From assembly GCA_038042195.1 (NCBI GenBank), contig JBBTET010000040.1, forward strand, positions 8,133 through 72,132: a stretch of 64,000 nt of DNA, given 5' to 3'. Origin of the DNA: JACRIM01 sp038042195 (lineage in GTDB: Bacteria; Planctomycetota; Phycisphaerae; UBA1845; UTPLA1). Below the pieces are notes generated by a model that searched no databases, was not told the origin of the DNA, and saw nothing but the letters and a program-made list of their open reading frames with translations. The translations under genes and the position numbers were made by a program. Positions 62,324 to 64,000 of this stretch are shown here, one piece after another. Numbering within the stretch: the stretch's first letter is position 1; every line of letters begins with the position of its first letter.

Positions 62324-62956
62324 ATGAGACACACACACCGATTCTCCGGGCCTCGCCTCTCGGATTGCTTCCTCGCTGGGATGATTGCCTTTGCCGTGGG
62401 CTGTGCCGGTCCGCGCAAGACCGCGCCGACTGTTGATGCCGCCGGTCTGTCGGATGAAGCGTTTCAGATGTATCTCGCCCAGGTCGATCTCGTCACTGTC
62501 GACGAGGCCTATCGGGCGATGCTGATTCTGGCCGACGGCGAGTGCAAGGCTAAGACGTTTGCGGAGCGAAAGAACCAGCTCGAATCGCAGGGTATCAGTC
62601 GAGGATCATGGAAGCTCCAGCAAGACAACGTGATCGACTGCGGCTCGATTGCCTTCATGGTCTGTCGCATCTGTCAGATCAAGGGCGGTATCGACATGCA
62701 CCTGCTCGGCTCGTGGGGCCTGGGCGACCGACGCTACGCCATGCGCGAGTTGGTCTATCGCGAGATGAGCGAGGATGCCGTCGACTATCAGTACATGACC
62801 GGGGCACGGCTGGTCGGGTTGCTCGCCAAGGCAGATCAGGTCATGGCCCAGAAGAACCTGTACCCCAATCAGGGTATCGATCTGAGCGACGAGAAGGACC
62901 GCGACGAAAAGGGCGATCTGATCGTGCCAAAGACGAATATGGAAAAATCACCGTAA
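62324..62956 (+). CDS. Lipoprotein of unknown function
   Basis: 210 residues from ATG 62324, preceded by GAGGG; the frame opens earlier at 62273 but overlaps the barrel gene. A signal with a lipobox (FAVGC) is clear. The rest is helical with several Cys residues (DGECKAKTFAERK, NVIDCGSIAFMVCRICQIKGG) that could form disulfides. I do not recognise the family. It overlaps or abuts the barrel gene and is followed by the FecR gene after 228 nt, so all may be a conserved planctomycete envelope cluster. Confidence 0.7.
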   Translation: MRHTHRFSGPRLSDCFLAGMIAFAVGCAGPRKTAPTVDAAGLSDEAFQMYLAQVDLVTVDEAYRAMLILADGECKAKTFAERKNQLESQGISRGSWKLQQDNVIDCGSIAFMVCRICQIKGGIDMHLLGSWGLGDRRYAMRELVYREMSEDAVDYQYMTGARLVGLLAKADQVMAQKNLYPNQGIDLSDEKDRDEKGDLIVPKTNMEKSP

Positions 62957-63184
62957 CGACGCCCCCCTATTCGGAAAGCCCGATAATAAATGTAACCCGT
63001 GGCTCGATAATGACTTGGATCACACCGAATCGGCGGACAATCCCAGAAAATCGCCCAATCATTTGCACGGAACCGTGTCTACATCGTATGGTTGAACTGT
63101 GGGGCGGGCTGCGCGCCCGAACCACTGGAGCCGCCGAACAATAGTTTCCTTCGATGCGGCGTTACGCAGAGCGAGGTATCCATC

Positions 63185-64000
63185 ATGAAAACGACTCGAA
63201 TCCTGACAGTGGCCTTCCTACTCTCCGGTGTGTGCGCAACGGCCTTCGCTGACGGCCCCGCCACCAAACCGGCGACGGAGCCACTCCGCTACGAAGTCGT
63301 GCAGACCGAAGGCAAGGTGCGCGTCGGCCCGCAGAACGACGAGTCACTCAACACCGACGGCCCCGGATGGTTCTCACCGAAGGTCGGCGACAAGCTTGGC
63401 GGCGGTATTCAGATTCGCGTGCCGCTGCGCAGCAAGATCAAACTTGTCGCAGTGCCCGCCGATCCACCCACGGTGCTCATGATTGAGAGTGCATCCACCG
63501 TCAGCATCTCCGAATTGTCCTTCAAGAACGGTGCGGCCACCAGCCGCATCAAACTCGGCTATGGCGCAATCCGCGCCGGCGTCTCCGAAGGCGCGACGCG
63601 CAGCGACATGGAAATCGAGGCCCCCAGCGCGACACTGTCCAAGCGCGGCACTGACATCTTTCGCTTCGAATACCACGATGGTCGCTTCATGATGTCCCTC
63701 ACCGAGCAGGGCCGCGGCATGTTGCAGGCCATTCAGAATCAGGCCGGCTATCAGGGCGGCCAACTCTCGCGCTTCGTCACGGCCGGCCAGTTCGTCACGC
63801 AGCAACTCATGCGGGCAATTGACAATGTGCAATTCGACCGGCAGATCAATGTCAATGACCAGTTCGGCCTCAGCGGCAATGACAAGCTTTTCACCATGCT
63901 CAACGACCACGGACTCGGTTTCCTGCTGCCTGCCGGGTTGAAGCCGGTGAACCAGCTTGACGGCAATCTCAATGGGGATCAGCCCGTCGGCGGAAGAGCT
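63185..64000 (+). CDS. FecR-domain exported protein (partial)
   Basis: 272 residues are visible; the gene runs off the right edge. A signal peptide (RILTVAFLLSGVCATAFA) leads to a FecR-like domain: WFSPKVGDKLGGGIQIRVPLRS, SISELSFKNGAATSRIKLGYGAIRAG and MEIEAPSATLSKRGTDIFRFEY. After ~170 the sequence is helical and Gln/Asn-rich. FecR domains sense or bind polysaccharide or envelope stress in several contexts. No sigma factor gene is adjacent, so it need not be an ECF regulator. Confidence 0.8.
   Translation, partial: MKTTRILTVAFLLSGVCATAFADGPATKPATEPLRYEVVQTEGKVRVGPQNDESLNTDGPGWFSPKVGDKLGGGIQIRVPLRSKIKLVAVPADPPTVLMIESASTVSISELSFKNGAATSRIKLGYGAIRAGVSEGATRSDMEIEAPSATLSKRGTDIFRFEYHDGRFMMSLTEQGRGMLQAIQNQAGYQGGQLSRFVTAGQFVTQQLMRAIDNVQFDRQINVNDQFGLSGNDKLFTMLNDHGLGFLLPAGLKPVNQLDGNLNGDQPVGGRA

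Overview
The window is about 64 kb of GC-rich (roughly 60%) bacterial chromosome with no rRNA, tRNA, CRISPR array, transposase or prophage that I can see. Gene content points to the phylum Planctomycetota, probably a Phycisphaerae-like lineage. The main clues are a long MoxR/DUF58/BatA/VWA operon ending in a secreted alpha/alpha-toroid protein and an NPCBM-domain protein, a secreted SUMF1 protein with dockerin-like repeats, sulfatase-TPR and GT-C/TPR membrane proteins, a FecR-domain protein, and many GTG/TTG starts. This placement is inference from family content, not from a marker gene.

Layout. 1-6504 (minus): a partial FabG-like reductase, then a four-gene operon of an integral membrane hydrolase-like protein with a helical tail, a sulfatase-fold protein fused to TPRs, an NPP-type phosphodiesterase, and a PTPMT1-like phosphatase that carries a frameshift. 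6754-19604 (plus): an eight-gene MoxR operon with gaps of at most 19 nt. 19579-25651: a TMTC-like membrane protein, folP, a second GT-C-like membrane protein, a small conserved-looking protein and an HDOD signalling protein. 25990-27292: the SUMF1 gene, bordered by two diverged copies of a ~95 bp promoter-like leader. 27386-32867: DUF1579, bpt, a TlpA-type thioredoxin, a secreted coiled-coil protein and a third GT-C-like protein. 32919-38323 (minus): the argR-argG-argH-proB-proA operon behind a palindromic promoter. 38673-39987: rpmI-rplT, a terminator and a HAD phosphatase. 39990-43220: a mono-haem lipoprotein-like protein, an unknown lipoprotein and a GH20-like glycosidase. 43217-46920 (minus): a leucine-degradation operon (hydratase, biotin carboxylase, biotin carrier, HMG-CoA lyase). 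47079-55280: sppA, a zinc-ribbon membrane protein, cytochrome c', a GlmU-like protein, a PhnP-like hydrolase, an L,D-transpeptidase, a fourth GT-C-like protein and a RelE-type toxin-antitoxin pair. 55355-59334 (minus): gamma-glutamyltransferase, proline iminopeptidase and an exported esterase. 59713-64000 (plus): exported proteins, namely an unknown lipoprotein, an outer-membrane barrel, another lipoprotein and a partial FecR protein.

How the genes work together. Three operons make clear biochemical sense: arginine plus proline synthesis under ArgR; conversion of methylcrotonyl-CoA to acetoacetate and acetyl-CoA (carboxyltransferase subunit missing here); and export-coupled peptide/glutathione breakdown (proline iminopeptidase translationally coupled to GGT). 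The MoxR operon is a plausible chaperone-plus-VWA envelope system of unknown substrate. The most interesting unexplained items are that operon, the PTPMT1-like/sulfatase-fold phosphohydrolase operon, the SUMF1 gene with its duplicated leader and lectin-fold C terminus of the type used by diversity-generating retroelements, and the apparently leaderless argR promoter. I found no system I can call new with confidence.
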